Positions 43,601-62,368 are shown, numbered from the stretch's first letter. The stretch is DNA of 64,000 nt from Trichoplax sp. H2 (GCA_003344405.1 NOWV01000040.1:434001-498000), one strand, 5' to 3'. Translations and numbers: made by a program. The notes: generated from the sequence alone by a model not told the origin.

Positions 43601-46600
43601 TTAACCTTAATGTTACTTCATTGAGAAAAGGTGATTCAATTCAAAATCGACCGTCTACCTATTAAAGTAAGTGCATAATGAAGTGTTTGGCACAGTAAGG
43701 TATTTTGACGAGATGAGGCCGAAAAGGTCTGTCCGTCCAACAGTGAATAGTGCGGGACTGCAGGTCTTCTTCTATCATATTGCACAAAACCAAGCTAGAA
43801 GCCAATAGCAGGCTAATATGCGATACAGTTGAAATGACTAGCAAAATAATCAGCCTAAACATTATTAGCATAGTAACAGATCGTAGATCGTTTCCTGTCT
43901 CGTCTCTGTCTAGTTAAAGAAATAAAATTACTCAAGACTGCAAAAGAAAGGAACAAAAATATCAAGAGCCAATTACCCAAGGTTGTACCGATCTGTCTGG
44001 GTAGAATTTGAGCCAACTTTAAAGATATAACTTAAGGCATCATAATAGCTGAGCATCTTTCAACCATTTTTAGAGGGCTCACCTAGCCTCTGTAATACTA
44101 ATCCTATACTGTACGGTACTGTACAATCAGGTCTACTGTACTGTACTGTACACAGTGTACGATACTATCTGCAATTGATATTCAAAGTAGCTGGTGTTAT
44201 GTGTTCGTATTACTGCTTCAGCAAAGCGACGGGAGTTTGTACTAGTATACAGTAAATCTACAAGCGTAAATCAGTGTACTGCACTCAATGTAATCGCTGT
44301 AATTATAACTCGGGTAAATGGACAAGGATTATAGAGATAAAGAAAGGATCTTTATTAGAGAAGCAGATATACCTTAACTAGTAAAGATCAGCTTCAGCAT
44401 GGAGCCAACGTAGAGACGCAGCAACTGCGTCAGTTACATCTAACAGCCATATATGTATAGTGCAGTACAGTAAGCGTACAATCGCGTGATATATATCGTG
44501 GTACGCTACTGAGTTAGATAAGAATCATTGAACGAGCATGTAATAAGGGTACTACATACAGTGGGTCATACGACAATCGCAAGGTAAGAATGTACATATA
44601 GTACAGAATGGAAGTAGCATGTAAGAGAAGGATGAACGTAAAATTATATCAGTCTTAAATTAATTAATGAACAACTTTGAAGAACTAAAAAACTCCGCAC
44701 TACAAAAAAAATTATTCAATTAATAACAAATATCCGTTTAAATGGTAACAAATGAAGCATGTTTATCCATGAGTTGCACGCGTGAAATTACATTTTAGGC
44801 GAACATAAAAGGCGTGCAATTGCGTAACAACAAGCGTGATAGTATACAGTATATATATGTAATAGATGCTTAACACATACTAACAATTCTAAATATATAA
44901 TAGTTATTTATCAAACTAACATAGTGTATGTAATAGCTGGAAGGTTGATTTTGTGCAATATTTCTCTTAGAAATCCCTAGTATGGTATACGATTTCATTG
45001 GATACCGTCACGGACTACTGGAAGAAGACCTGGTTGTCTATAGTACCGTATAGTAGAACGACCGGGAAAATGATAGACCTCTCACTTTATTTTGCACTTA
45101 TTATGGTATAGTCATTCACTAAATTAACATTATTTTATGTTCGATGAGTTTTAGCATGGTTTTGATTTTAGACGTGGATTAACTATGGACCACCAGAAAA
45201 ATATTCTTCTAGTGGTCTATACATTAATATTATGCGATGGACTGCTGTAGAGTGACACTTTTATCAGTTATATTATGTATGTTAGAGCTAAAGAGGGACA
45301 GTGACTTCTATCTAGTGTTACAATAAAGGTTATTGCAGGACTCTACCAGGGAATTCTGAAACAAATACAGTATTTATCTCTGACTGTACACTGTACAGTT
45401 AAGGCATAGCATGCAAACTATCACCGGCGAAGGTTCGACTAATACAAAACATTAATTAGTAATTACTGTGCGAGCATATAATGGCTACTAAAACCCGTGG
45501 AAATTTTACGGGATTTTAATTAATTAATATTATATTTATCATAAACTGCATTATTTATGACCCTATTTACAGTATCCTTGTCTAGTCTAGCATGGTCCCA
45601 TATTAATTAATTTTAATTTGATTTTAATGTGTATCTTGGCCGATTAGAAGTATTGTTCGAATCTTAAATTTTTTTTAGTTCAGAGACGATTCATAAGTTT
45701 CATTTATTTTGTTCTAACTAAAAATCTAGATTTTAATAGGTATAATGCAGATCTTAAAGTTGAAAGTCATATCATTCGAGGCAGTATTTCTCACTGTATG
45801 TAATGATGTACAGTACTGTAAATAAGAATAGGAATCTCGTAAGGTTTAAGCATTATTTCGGGATTTGCCCATAACTTTTGTTGATTTATTCGTAGACTAT
45901 GTATGATTTAATTTAAAAGTTCGTATCCAGTCTCTTCCAAACGGCTATACATTATCAGTAGGTCTAAAGACGTAGAATGTTAACAAGTACTATGCGCGTA
46001 CGTTTACCAGAGTGTATTGGCATAGTACAATATTGGCATCAGTAATTCCGTGTGTGTTTTGACTCATGGATATAACCTCGTATTTATGTGGTAGTAGTAG
46101 ATGAGTACAAATATATACTCGTATATAGGGTAATTGCTATTCATTTGCACTTAGCGAAGTTTTACGTGCATATATAAGTATCAATCGGTGATATGAACAG
46201 GAAGAGTATTTCGGTATACTGTATGTAAAGTACAGTAGAGTACAGTGTGTGTGTCACTATGCATGCAGATAATTAAATTTGAATTTAAAATCTTGAATGA
46301 CTTCTGAAACCTGTTATTACAAATACTATTAACGAATTTCATTTCAGCAGTCGGCGATTCGTACGAGTAAAGTAGTCCGTGGAAATACAGTACTTAAATT
46401 GTGTTCTAGAATTGCCGCATGAAATAGAGTTCATATGTAACGCGGCAGTACTGCGACTTGAAATTGAGCGTTGCGGCAGTTCACATAGTGAGTTATACAT
46501 TTACAGTGCAAAGTACCTTACATTCTATACAGTTATAATTCCTTCCAATTATAAGTTGTTTAATTATTAGGAAAATTGTTTTAAGATATAATATTTCATC

Positions 46601-46709
46601 ATGTTAGTGTATCTTGATACTATAAAAAAGAAAATATAAATTTCTCTTAATAAAAACGCCAACTCAAAGATTGAACTTTGCATTGTAAAATGCTTCCAAC
46701 TCTGATACT

Positions 46710-46890
46710 AAAGCCTACAGTATACAGTATAGTACAGTAAAAGGAACAGTTACGGTATCAAAGACCGTATCATGCACTTTAATAAGGACTGCCGAGCTAA
46801 GTACAGTACAGTACTGCACGTAGTATACTGTACTGTACACTCTGAGTGTACAGTGTACTGTACTGTACAGTAGAGACCCTTGTACTGTAT
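46710..46890. repeat. TGTAC/GTACA array
   Basis: Mixed-orientation copies, for example about 46800-46815 and 46828-46872. They generate the spurious minus-strand ORF at 46715-46981. Confidence 0.75.
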
Positions 46891-47819
46891 AATAAATCAG
46901 TTTTAGCACGGAGTGTACTTTGCTAGTTGTCATTTCGGCAGTCGTGTTCTGCGATTGGGCTGGCAGGGAAACGTGTATCACAATGTACGCGAAAGTCAGT
47001 TATGATAATTAGGCCACACTCATTGTGAACTCTACATGAATGTCGATGGTATTAATTTTTTCCTAAAATAAATAATGGAAAAATTCGATGATGCATTAAT
47101 TTGCGCAAAAATTAAATTTTTTGCATGCCTCATGAAGTATCCGTGACCTCTCGTTCCAGCCGGTACAGTAGTTGCCGTTGATTTATGCTAATACCATACA
47201 ATTGATTGACCAAAGGTAAGTAAATAAATGTTCAATGACTGCGCACTATGAGAGTATGAACCTGAGTGAGCATGCATGTATCACGTTGAGTATATCATAA
47301 ATCATGCGTAATCATTATATAGTACAATACAAAATCAAAATGATAAGACATTCAATTGAATGGTCACTGTAATTTCTAGTAATTCTAATGTTAGTAATTA
47401 CTCGTATTATGAATCACCGTATTTGTTGACAGCAAAAGAGGTGTTATTCTTCAAGAATAAATACACTATTTACACTGCTTCTCCTCATCACCGGCTAGGC
47501 TAGCTAATGACAAGACTTTCGATGTGGTATTGCATTATACTGTACGTGTACTTTACATGTAATGAAATAAAATTTAAAATTAGTAAATATTCGTCAGTAT
47601 GGGATCGAAAAGTTTTACAGTCAGTTCTTTTTCAAATGGAGGAGTGAAGTATTATTTGCGGTAAATAAATAAAGGAGATCAAATTATTGGGAGATCATTC
47701 CCATATTAACAGAAAAACAACGCGTAATGTAATTATAAGTACTGAATACGTTAATACGTCATCAAGACTGTACTGATTGAATTGCAATGGAGAGTTGATG
47801 CATGCAGACTTTGAATCAT

Positions 47820-48235
47820 GTTTGAACTACATGTACACTGTACTCCACTGCTGCACACTGTGTACGGCGCATAGTATAGTGCAGTGGTCCGTAACCTTTT
47901 ACAAGTGCATGCGTGACCTACGTCTTCAGTAGTTTATTTTGCACGATAAATAACAAATCTTCACTCGGGGTCGTTTCTTACGGTGGTGGCCCATGATCCC
48001 ATGATCCCATGGGCCACCGTAGTTTCTATTTTGCTGTTGGAAATTTACACCGGTTGTTTTCCAGTACTGGAGAGAAAGTATCATACAGTACAGTACTCTA
48101 ATATACTGTATGTACTGCACAGTACATACTAAAAGTTCATATACTGTACTGTACTGTATGGTACGGCAGTACAGTATCCAGTCGGTACTGTACAGTACAT
48201 TACACTCTGATGAAAAAGAAAAATACTGTACAGTC
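47820..48235. repeat. TGTAC/GTACA array and hairpin upstream of KLF
   Basis: Copies at about 47832-47842, 48085-48130, 48140-48210 and 48225-48235, in both orientations. An unrelated inverted repeat (GGTGGCCCATG / CATGGGCCACC) lies inside at 47985-48018. The last copies are about 415 bases before the KLF start codon. Confidence 0.75.
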
Positions 48236-48648
48236 ATTGATTTCAATTTACTCGACTGTTGTGAGTACAACAGGGTTTATTGTTGTCTTGCACGTGAAAG
48301 ACCACGCACAGCCCACATGCTACAACGGCCCCTATTGGTAGACAGTTGCAACATTGATCTTTGATTGGATAGCCACCGAGCTCACGCCCCTAGCCACACC
48401 AAAGGATCTGACCAAGGTTACACTCCTTTTATGTATTATGGACAAGGTTAAAGTTAAACCGGTGCGGCACATCTATGCAAATTACCGTGCTGCTGTAAAT
48501 GGAGTCAATACCGCCGTAGTATATTAATGAGTGTCTACACGTACAATAACAATAATAACAATTGCCAAAAAATTCATTCGGTCATCATTTCGCTTATCAC
48601 ATCAGCACTGTCCACCATCACAAGCGAATAACAAAGTACAAATAGGTG

Positions 48649-51167
<2,519 letters not shown>

Positions 51168-52663
51168 CAATTAGAAACACTAGTTAGTAGATAAATGCAT
51201 TGAATCATAGTAATTGGTTTACCTGATCCTGACTTCATTGATTTATAGTAATGTATACTTTATATGAATATTTAATCGTTTTCAACTTCGTCTGTATATT
51301 GACATACAGTTATCTATGATATGAGAGAAACTCCACATTTCCTGATAACTAACGTATCAATGACTAATATAAACTGTATTAACATTGAGTACAAACGTGC
51401 TCATTAGAAATGCATGGCATTAGTAATGATAGCATGTGATATACTGTATATTTCTACTTTATATGCATGATAACAAATCTGAACTAAATTAACTTAAATG
51501 AATGTGATAACTTCTTAAACGTTATGAAACATTTTTGAATTTATTTAAGAGAACTTTTCTGTACTAAGGTGCAATTTGTCACCGGTTTATCTCGGCAGGA
51601 TTTTTGCACATCAGTAATGGTGAAATTAATACTTTGTATTCCATCAAAAACCAGTGTATTAATATTTAAGTGTTCAAAGAATGCAGAACAATTGCAGTAG
51701 ACAGTACTTAATTTCAGCCAAGATTGTACTTAATCCTGAAATTGTTGAAATAAAGTTATGAATGTGTAACTGCAAATCCTTTATGGTTGTGTCCGTTTTG
51801 TGTTAGTTATAATGGCGTAAACTACAAATGATTTTCATCCTTTGAAGTATGCAATTTATAATCTATCCAGTTAGAATGATACTATTTTAGTTGTAACACG
51901 AGAAATAACAGAATAAAAGCGTCTGACTTTGTCAGTTGGCTGTAAAATAGTAAGGATAGCTAGGATAAAGATCATCTCGTCTACGAATAACCCCGATTAG
52001 AAGACAATGGTTATAATAGTATAAATTAAGTTATCAAGAACTAGAAATATTTAGGCTTATGGGTGCATCACAGTTTGTAAGAAAAACAGCTGAAATTATT
52101 GTTACGAAACATCGAAAGGGATAATCAAAAGTGATATCTAAATTTATGTTCTTGGCTTGTAAATGTAAATATCCGTAAAACATAGCTTGGTCCTTTATAT
52201 CAAGTAATTCGTACATTGTTAATTTATTTTATTCTCTACTTTACGAACGAAACATAAGAAACCAAGATATTTTTACACGAACACAATACACAGGGCTGAA
52301 TGAATATTATAATTTCTACACTACAGTATTTTGAATTAAGTGATTTATAGTATATACAGGATTAATTTAATTCGAAACTTAGTTATCTATCCTCTGAAAA
52401 GTTTCTTGACCAGTCTCTCAGTGCTAAATATCATCACAGTTTGTAATCGTTCTCAATCGATTACGTAATTTGATGAAGAGCACTTTAAGGGTTGGGTTAT
52501 GAAATAAATACACGGTAATGTAGTCTTTAAATTATTATTAACGCATGAATATAAAACTGGATTTAATTCCTTTACCTCAAGTACACATTATAAGTAAACA
52601 TAAAAGATTCTTTCTTGATAATTATGTGATCTACAGTAGTCTAGTATTCAATCCATTTTTAAC
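51168..52663. other. Tail-to-tail spacer KLF / COPS5
   Basis: KLF 3' UTR with a candidate polyadenylation signal AATAAA at 51749-51754, then AT-rich sequence. No TGTAC array. The ORFs present carry no conserved features. Confidence 0.55.
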
Positions 52664-55289
52664 TTAATTGAATAATTGGTTCTTAATCACTTGAGACATT
52701 AATCCATGGACAGCTTCCAAAGCGATTTTTGAGCTGAAAATTAAATTCGATTAAGCTTTAATGTTAAAATGTCAATTATTTGATAGTATGTCGAAATTGA
52801 CACAGTTAATAAAATTTTACCTATCCTTGGCGGTTGAATGTAGTTTCTTCGAGTCGCCCTTAAGTCCGTGCTTAGAAAATAATCCCGAGCTTGTCTATAT
52901 AATGTAAGAGGTAACAAATTAACAGGTATGCATGTAAGCTACAGTTTAATGCTACAAAGCTGATCGTTATAAAGCCGATATATAGTGCATAAAGAAAACC
53001 AATATTTTACCTGTAACAGTTGTTGAGCTTGATCTAATTTTTCGGATAAATCTACAATTTGCTGAGTCGTATACTCGGCATTCTAGACAAGCACATAACC
53101 CGGTATTAAAGCAATTTACTTTTGCCTTGATTTAAGAATAGACGATGTTTAAATTTCAATCTATTATCTTACATTTAGAAGGCTAGAGGATGAAAGAGTG
53201 CTGACCCAATACTTATTCCACAATAACTCTAATAATTTACCATCCAGTGATGATTTAAAGTATGTCACATCTAAAGAATAGTACCTATCCGAAATGAAAT
53301 TTTTATGGTCTTGAAGATTATTAAGTATATTAAAAATATATTTAATAAAGGTACCTTTTGCAATGAACACCGAAATCTTCAATTTTATTTAAAGGAATTG
53401 TTTGGTATTCTGAACGCCCTTCATCTTTCGGAACGTAATCCTGATCAAATTTGATCGATTAGAAATGATATACATAACTTTTTATTTTATCTACAATATT
53501 TATGAAGTACACACAATTTTAATCTTACCTTGCTGTACGTTCTAAAAGCTCCCAGACTGACTTTTCCAGACGACATAGTACGAATAGGATCAATCTAATA
53601 TCAAAACTCGTAAGATTAATATCGTAAATAGTAATACATTTACAATTTTTCTTGCAGATAATGACCCTACTATATGGTACATAAATTATAGCGTGTTGAT
53701 ATAAAATCAATGATTTCGTTTCGTTACGCAGTATAAGCAATAAATTATTTTCTATATTGCATTTTAAAGTACTTACGACAATAGCTACGAAAGGATCCTG
53801 GTATGTCTGATTTAGCATTTGCGTACTAACATCAATACCTGATAACCAACAGCCATAGCCTGGATGGCTATGATACCAACCAATGACGTTTTCTAGCCTG
53901 CCAACCTGTAACATTAGAGAAAGTTGCAGCATGTATAACCGAAATTTCATAAGGTTCAAGAAATAAAGATTTAGCATCGCTGGTTTAAGTTACCTGTTTA
54001 GCTGCTTCTACATACGCAGTCATATACTCGTAAGCAGATTCCTGAGCATTTACACGCGTCTCGGTCCCCTCAACAGGCAGGGCAAAAGAATCCATGATAA
54101 TCATATCTTCGTTTCGTACTTTTCCCAACATCAGTCCCATAATCTCGATATTACCGCCACTTTTAGCATGTGTTAGCTTTTGTCGTACGATCATAATTAA
54201 TTATAACGGAGTAAACATACATATAAGACAAAATTATTACTTCACGTTCCAGTTACTATGTAATGCCAATAGATTAACGCCTATTCTGTTTGATATAAGC
54301 AAGGTCTTAGCAAAGATGGGTTATTATATTGTGCAAGCAATACAGTACAGTACTTACAATCTGTAATTAAGACGAAATAGCAAGATGAATACTAGAAAAA
54401 AGACTCGTGCTAGTCCTAAGAGCTAAGCTTTTTGTTGTAGAGTATTGCTAGATAAATTTAGTTTTTTAGTGTACGTATAGTATACTGTATAATAACGTAT
54501 ACATTCTCAAAAATTCGTAACATTATTCCAAAATTTTATCAGTTTAGATTAACGGACTTGCCAACATTAACTATTTTAAAACAATGTGAATACGCGTAGC
54601 AATAAGATGTTACGTACCATTTTCAGCAAGGCTAAAGCGGAGATTTTGACCTTCTTAAAGTAATCTTCTCTGTGTTGTGAACGTGAATATTAATTCGTTA
54701 GTACTATATACGCGTACAGTAGTATATTTAGTAAATGTCAAATTAAGGTAAAGCGATCAATTATGCATTGTGAAAATGATGAGTACTATTAGTTAACGCG
54801 TTACAAAATTTTGGGCTTAGACTAGTAGGATCATCTGATTTGCTAGTAAATGATCGCATGTAGTAGACTAATTTTTGAACTAATTACCATGCATCACATG
54901 TGATAGCTATTACATTGATTACTTTTCCGTCAAGCATAGTATGGGTAATACTAATCAGGGCTTAATCAGTTGAAATTTCTAGATCTTCAAATTAACGTGG
55001 TGTATTCCTGCATCACCTAAGGTTACCGACAGTAATTTAAGCTGATCTTGACCAAAGTACGCATCAACTAACAAATGAGTAATCGATTAATAACGTATGA
55101 TGTGAAAACTCACGATTGCTTCCATGGTTTCCTTATTTGAATTTCACGTTGCTCGGTTGCATCATAATGATAGATTTCATCAATTTGAATATTATTTACT
55201 GTCTTAAATGCTTGCCATGCTTGCTGGCTAGCTTCATTTGTGGAGGTATCAATGGATTCGCTGCTGTTAGCATTGCTGCTAGATGCCAT
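52664..55289 (-). CDS. COPS5: COP9 signalosome subunit 5 (JAMM metalloprotease)
   Basis: Catalytic subunit of the COP9 signalosome, which removes NEDD8 from cullins. Ten exons on the minus strand give 339 residues (human 334): 55114-55289, 54618-54669, 53994-54176, 53777-53905, 53529-53594, 53355-53440, 53173-53284, 53011-53082, 52821-52894 and 52664-52733. The N-terminus is [14 protein letters not shown], then [12 protein letters not shown] and [20 protein letters not shown]. The MPN domain has the conserved Glu in [12 protein letters not shown] and the zinc motif in [14 protein letters not shown], followed by [34 protein letters not shown] and [17 protein letters not shown] follow. The C-terminus ends [16 protein letters not shown] continuous ORF at 53985-54194 begins with a Met that is intronic; the acceptor at 54176/54177 restores the family sequence. 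Confidence 0.97.
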
Positions 55290-55334
55290 ATTGTTTACGT
55301 CCGAAAAATGACCTGGGCTAAAATATACAGATAG

Positions 55335-55575
55335 TATACTCTAGTACTGTGGACAGTATAATCACACTCACTGTAATGATACATATATGTACTATACTGT
55401 ACATACAGTACATTCACTAATTGTCCAAGTAGTACGTAGGCCATAGCTAGAGGTCGAGGTTTTGGCTATCACCTATGCCCGGCTGACAGCCATAGGAGAT
55501 AGCCATAGGATCTCCACTTTGCGGTACTGTACAGTACTGTACTGTATACTGTGTACTGTACACTGTAAACTGGAC
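55335..55575. repeat. TGTAC/GTACA array next to COPS5 start
   Basis: Clusters at about 55335-55415 and 55520-55570 in both orientations, starting within 50 bases of the COPS5 start codon on its upstream side. Between them lies a short inverted segment around CTATGGCTGTCAGC / GCCATAG at 55440-55510. Confidence 0.75.
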
Positions 55576-56255
55576 AGGACTTTAAATCAATTTTTCTTAT
55601 GTAAGGTCCTTTATTCATATGAATGATCGCAATAGTAATATTTATACTAAACCTTCATCTACCAGTACATATAATATTAAGTCATTTTAATTGCAATAAA
55701 GGAAGTCGATTTCTTATATCGAAATTCCAAAACGAAGGTAAACAAGTTGTACTGTACACCCCCATGTTAGTTAATGTCACTATTCTTATCTACAGTATAG
55801 TATTTGGATCATATACTTTTTAGATATAAGGATCACAAAATACGTAGATGCACATATTTGCTTAATGTTATATCCTATTTCATATATCGCCACTGTAGAG
55901 TTTAGTGAATATGATTGTAACGTTAATTTATGAGAACAAATGAACAAACATTGAAGTAAATTCGTTTGGTGTGAGTACTTCAGATCGAGAGAAATCGCCA
56001 TTTTACAGTATTTTTCTACAGTACTGTACTGTACACGATCAGGCATGATCACTAATTTTACTTTGTATTGTAGCCAATTCTATCTTTAGATTGATATTTT
56101 GGCATGGATATTACTTAAAATGTAATTCCGTTGATACATGTCAAAAATTTGACTCAAATGCTATACGCTAGTATAAAATACTTATATTTTACGTCAGTTT
56201 TAGTTACAGTTTTCCATTTTAAATATCTGAACAGAAAATAACCTTGGCAATGTAA

Positions 56256-56303
56256 ATGGTCTGGTCTGGTCAAAGGTCTAACCAGGAGGTCTGACCAGAC
56301 CAT
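56256..56303. repeat. Hairpin with 11-bp arms
   Basis: ATGGTCTGGTC at 56256 pairs perfectly with GACCAGACCAT ending at 56303. The region also has direct GGTCT repeats. It could form a cruciform or RNA stem. No gene overlaps it. Confidence 0.7.
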
Positions 56304-56836
56304 GAAGATCTCTACCAGGTTATGTCACGGTTATAACGCGATTAGTACGGCACAGTACTGCACTGTACTGTATGCACGAAGTGTCTGATCATAGAAACTC
56401 CTGGTATCGTTGACTGATTGAATGGGTGGAGTTGGGTGGCGTACAGTCATGGTTACGATCCTGCAGTAACTTAGCAACATGTGCTGCAATCTCCCTGTTA
56501 CTTCACCGTACTGCATGGGGACTGTCGGTGACTGTTAGTAACTAGAGTAGATAACTAATAATATAAATAGTTATTAATTAATTAATTAATTAAAGACAGG
56601 TACGTATACCAGCGATATTTCAGGATTTGCAAGGCTATCAACGACCAGTAGCTTTATCAAAGTACTATAAATAATATCCTACTCTTTCATAAACACTAAG
56701 TGATCTTTTGGTCAATCATAAGATAATCAACTTAGCGACGCATTATATTGCAATTACGAATAAAAAACAAGGGACACTTTAACGTCTTTGAGTAAAACAT
56801 CATATAAAGTATGTACGTAATATATTGTATATTATG

Positions 56837-56960
56837 GTATCCTGATTCAAATGCACAGCAATTGACTGTATATTATAAATAAATATAATAACCGTGTATA
56901 GTATCCCGGTCCAAATGTACAGTGATTGACCATATATTACGGATATAATGACCGTGTAGC
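56837..56960. repeat. Two-copy 64-bp tandem duplication
   Basis: GTATCC(T/C)G-(A)T-CAAATG(C/T)ACAG-(A/G)ATTGAC and the following AT-rich part are repeated with a 64-base offset (copies starting at 56837 and 56901), both ending in a CCGTGTA motif. The copies have diverged, so the duplication is not recent. Confidence 0.7.
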
Positions 56961-57986
56961 ATAGTGTGCATGTTCCCTACGGTATGTATGAATCAGTCAG
57001 TAGTCACCATACTGAACCTACGTTGAACTAAATACTCGACTAGTAAATAAAATTTACACTACAATATAGACCTGAGTACAATGGTATCTACTGTATAGAA
57101 AGATACACCTTGTATAATATATTACGGTACTGCTACATAAAAAGAATTATTAAATATGATGATCATCTATCTGCTGCAACATAGCAGATCGTAGCATAGC
57201 CTCCGCCTATACATTAACCTTTAAGGTATTCAGTGTCAGTACCGACTGCTGTTGTGGCTTACGGTACCAATCTATCGACGATCGCATATATTCACTAACA
57301 GGTAAAATTGAATAAATTTCTAAAAGAAGACGTCTGCATTCGTAACTTAAAAGAGCCTTAGTCAATTTAAGGTTATATTTTTTACATATCTAGATTGTCA
57401 TTTCAAACCTTACCGCAATCATTTTGATTACGATCACTCGTCGTTGTTTCCCTCATTTTAGAATAGTAGTTCTTACGCATCATTTTTAAGAATTAGGATA
57501 GCTAAACTAGAACTGTTAATTTAACCGTTTATCTTTGTTGAATGGGATTATTGATATCATGCTATAATTGTGTATATTAAAGTAATCAATACAATTTTAA
57601 AATGTTCATTCCAAGATATGATAATCGAAACATAAAGTTTATTGCGTAGAAACTGTTAGTTTGACAGTTTCTGAAACAGGGCTTCTTTAGTTCTTAATAC
57701 AAAAGAAGAGTATCATATCAATGTCATTAAGCGTGATCCTTCATTAGTGTGTATATTAACATGCGGCATACTACGCGTATAATGAAGTTGTATTTATGCT
57801 ATTTATTGAAATCCTTCGCTTTTACTTACAAAATTGTATAATCTTAGCCTCTTATGTTCTATTTCTAATCAGTTGTATTCATTACAGTAGTAGACAACTT
57901 CATAGTGGAGGATCATAAAGTCTCTAAAGCGATTCTTAAGTAAGGATACATCTTCGCACTTAGATCAATTATAAGCTAAGAAAAAA

Positions 57987-60446
<2,460 letters not shown>

Positions 60447-62368
60447 AAGTAAATCTGCATTGTAGTGTATTTTTATTTGCGAATGAAGCTGTAAGTCTTA
60501 ATGCACGTGGAAATTGTTGATCAGTGATTGATCTAGTATTTGTCTTAAATTATATTGTCATGGTGGCGGTTTACTTTAATTATGTAAAATATATACTGTA
60601 CTTGTTTCGAGCACACGCAGAGGCGATACACCAATGCGATGAGATCTGCTGCGTCGTTTCGCAGCTTTTCAATGTACCAATATTTAAGTACAACGACGAT
60701 TTGCCTTATCGTGGTTCGTATCATATCTCATTTTACCAGCCTACTAAGCTAACAATTATTATTATTAATAATAATAAGTTGACTAGTCTCTTAAGTTTCT
60801 GCAATACAGTTAGTTTGAACGGCATAGATAAGGATATAAAATGGATGCATTTAGATATGTAAATCAATTATAATCAGTTTTTAAAAAGTAAAGGTAATTG
60901 CTGTAATGCAGAGTAAATGGGGCCTAATATGATTGTTATATTAACAAATATTTTAACTTCCTTGATGATGATAATAACCACTTAATGATCAACTAAAATT
61001 TTATTACAACTTTTTAGATTACAGACTTAGAATTCTATTACCATGTAAAACACTACTCAGTTTGCTTGCTGTGGTCACTACGTTACTAACGTTGAAAACA
61101 ATAAAAATGTTGTATAAAATATTGCACTCTTATACAAGCCTTATTAGTGAATACAGTATGCGTGAAGTCGAACTCATATCAATCGCTATCATCATCTCCC
61201 TATTGGATTGATTTATCTTTCGTTGACTGTATTTTTAGTGTTGTGAGGCACAATTTTATTAGTATTTGTAGTACTGTACGTTGGTAGCATGAAGTATTTA
61301 CTTTTGGATGAGACAGTAGCTGCAGTGCTAAAAGATTGCATGCATACTGCTGCAGTATTAACAGTATCTGCGTTCGGTTTTTACCGTTCACACCGGTTTC
61401 CACACACGTACAGTACACTTGTACAGTACTTTACAGTGTATTGTACAGTGTATAGTACTGTAATAGTGTACAGTACAACAAAACCATGGGTCAGTCTAGA
61501 CCTGAGTGGTTTGGTCCGGTTCAATACCTTTATGGTCTACCGTCAGCCCTCTAGGTCCTGTACTGTATAATGAGACAAAGAAGTAAGTTTAAACCACAGG
61601 AGAATCGTCCACTGGAACACGAAAAAGGATCCATCTCTACAGTATTTTAATGTAGTGCACAGTACAACAGAGAGGGCGTAGCACTGGTATAGTGCATGGC
61701 GTAGCGCTGTGCACTCATGCCAATGATTGGAATCGCTCGAAAGAAAGAACAAATTTCTTGATTTGCCTGGATCATTGCATGGATTACTGCAAGTGATTCT
61801 TGTAAAGAAAGCAGGGCCTGTTGTAAACTACCAGTACAGTATAACTGTACAGTGTACAGTACAAGATACCAAGTATGGTATCACAAGCGAGGGTTCGATA
61901 AGAAAAAAAATTGTGTCAGCGAGACAGTAACCTGTCTCCTGATTGGTAACATCGCGACCTTTGCAATCTTACAGTACTGTATGGTATACTGTATACTGTA
62001 GCGTCCTTGATGGGTACCGTACAGTGTACAGTACTTTACTGTACTGTACGTCTGCACTGTACACTGTGTACTGTAGACTCAGCGACTCAGTCATGACCTG
62101 CTGGACTAGCATAGTAGGGTGTACAGTACTGTCTATTTGCTAGTACTGTAGACAGTATTGACGATGCCAGCAGGCAGGGTTATTCTATACGGATATCATT
62201 GCCTTGTGTCATCATCGTTATATCCCGCTGATCGAACTTTGGATTACACTCTACTTGTGGTCATTTTGATTTTATTCCTTCCGTTATATTACATTCTGTA
62301 CTTGAAACCTTGAAGAGTAAGTGTAATTCTATACAATTAATATTGGAGATTGATGATATAATCATATC
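60447..62368. other. Spacer RAB23 to PEX13
   Basis: About 1.9 kb. The RAB23-proximal 0.8 kb is non-repetitive apart from an isolated TACTGTAC near 60594. An ORF at 60524-60862 lacks recognisable features and is probably 3' UTR. The PEX13-proximal part (61270-62160) is rich in TGTAC/GTACA arrays. Confidence 0.55.
61270..62160. repeat. TGTAC/GTACA clusters upstream of PEX13
   Basis: Clusters at about 61270-61280, 61408-61475, 61835-61865, 61970-62000, 62015-62075 and 62118-62158 in both orientations. The nearest is about 210 bases before the PEX13 ATG. Confidence 0.75.

Larger units (their letters stand above)
42490..48648. other. Long head-to-head spacer ODC / KLF, repeat-rich
   Basis: About 6.2 kb, the largest gene-free stretch here. 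It holds several TGTAC/GTACA arrays (43060-43600, 44105-44165, 45380-45400, 45808-45825, 46710-46890, 47820-48235), a hairpin at 47985-48018, and segments near 43835-43910 and 45050-45120 resembling one at 33230. ORFs at 42923-43241, 46379-46981 and 47926-48364 are repeat-derived or featureless. No conserved exon was recognised on either strand. Confidence 0.55.
55290..57986. other. Head-to-head spacer COPS5 / RAB23
   Basis: About 2.7 kb containing a TGTAC/GTACA array at 55335-55575, smaller clusters near 56015-56040 and 56350-56372, a hairpin at 56256-56303, a (TTAA)n tract near 56574-56592 and a two-copy 64-bp tandem repeat at 56837-56960. No additional gene was recognised. Both promoters are expected here. 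Confidence 0.55.

Noticed and set aside
43662-43871. 69-residue minus-strand ORF in the ODC/KLF spacer
   Set aside because: Overlaps a suspected dispersed repeat and shows no family resemblance.
54177-54194. Met at 54194 as COPS5 start
   Set aside because: Upstream exons 54618-54669 and 55114-55289 match the CSN5 N-terminus in phase; this Met is intronic.
60524-60862. 112-residue plus-strand ORF after RAB23
   Set aside because: No conserved motif and a low-complexity AAT/ATT run; likely RAB23 3' UTR.
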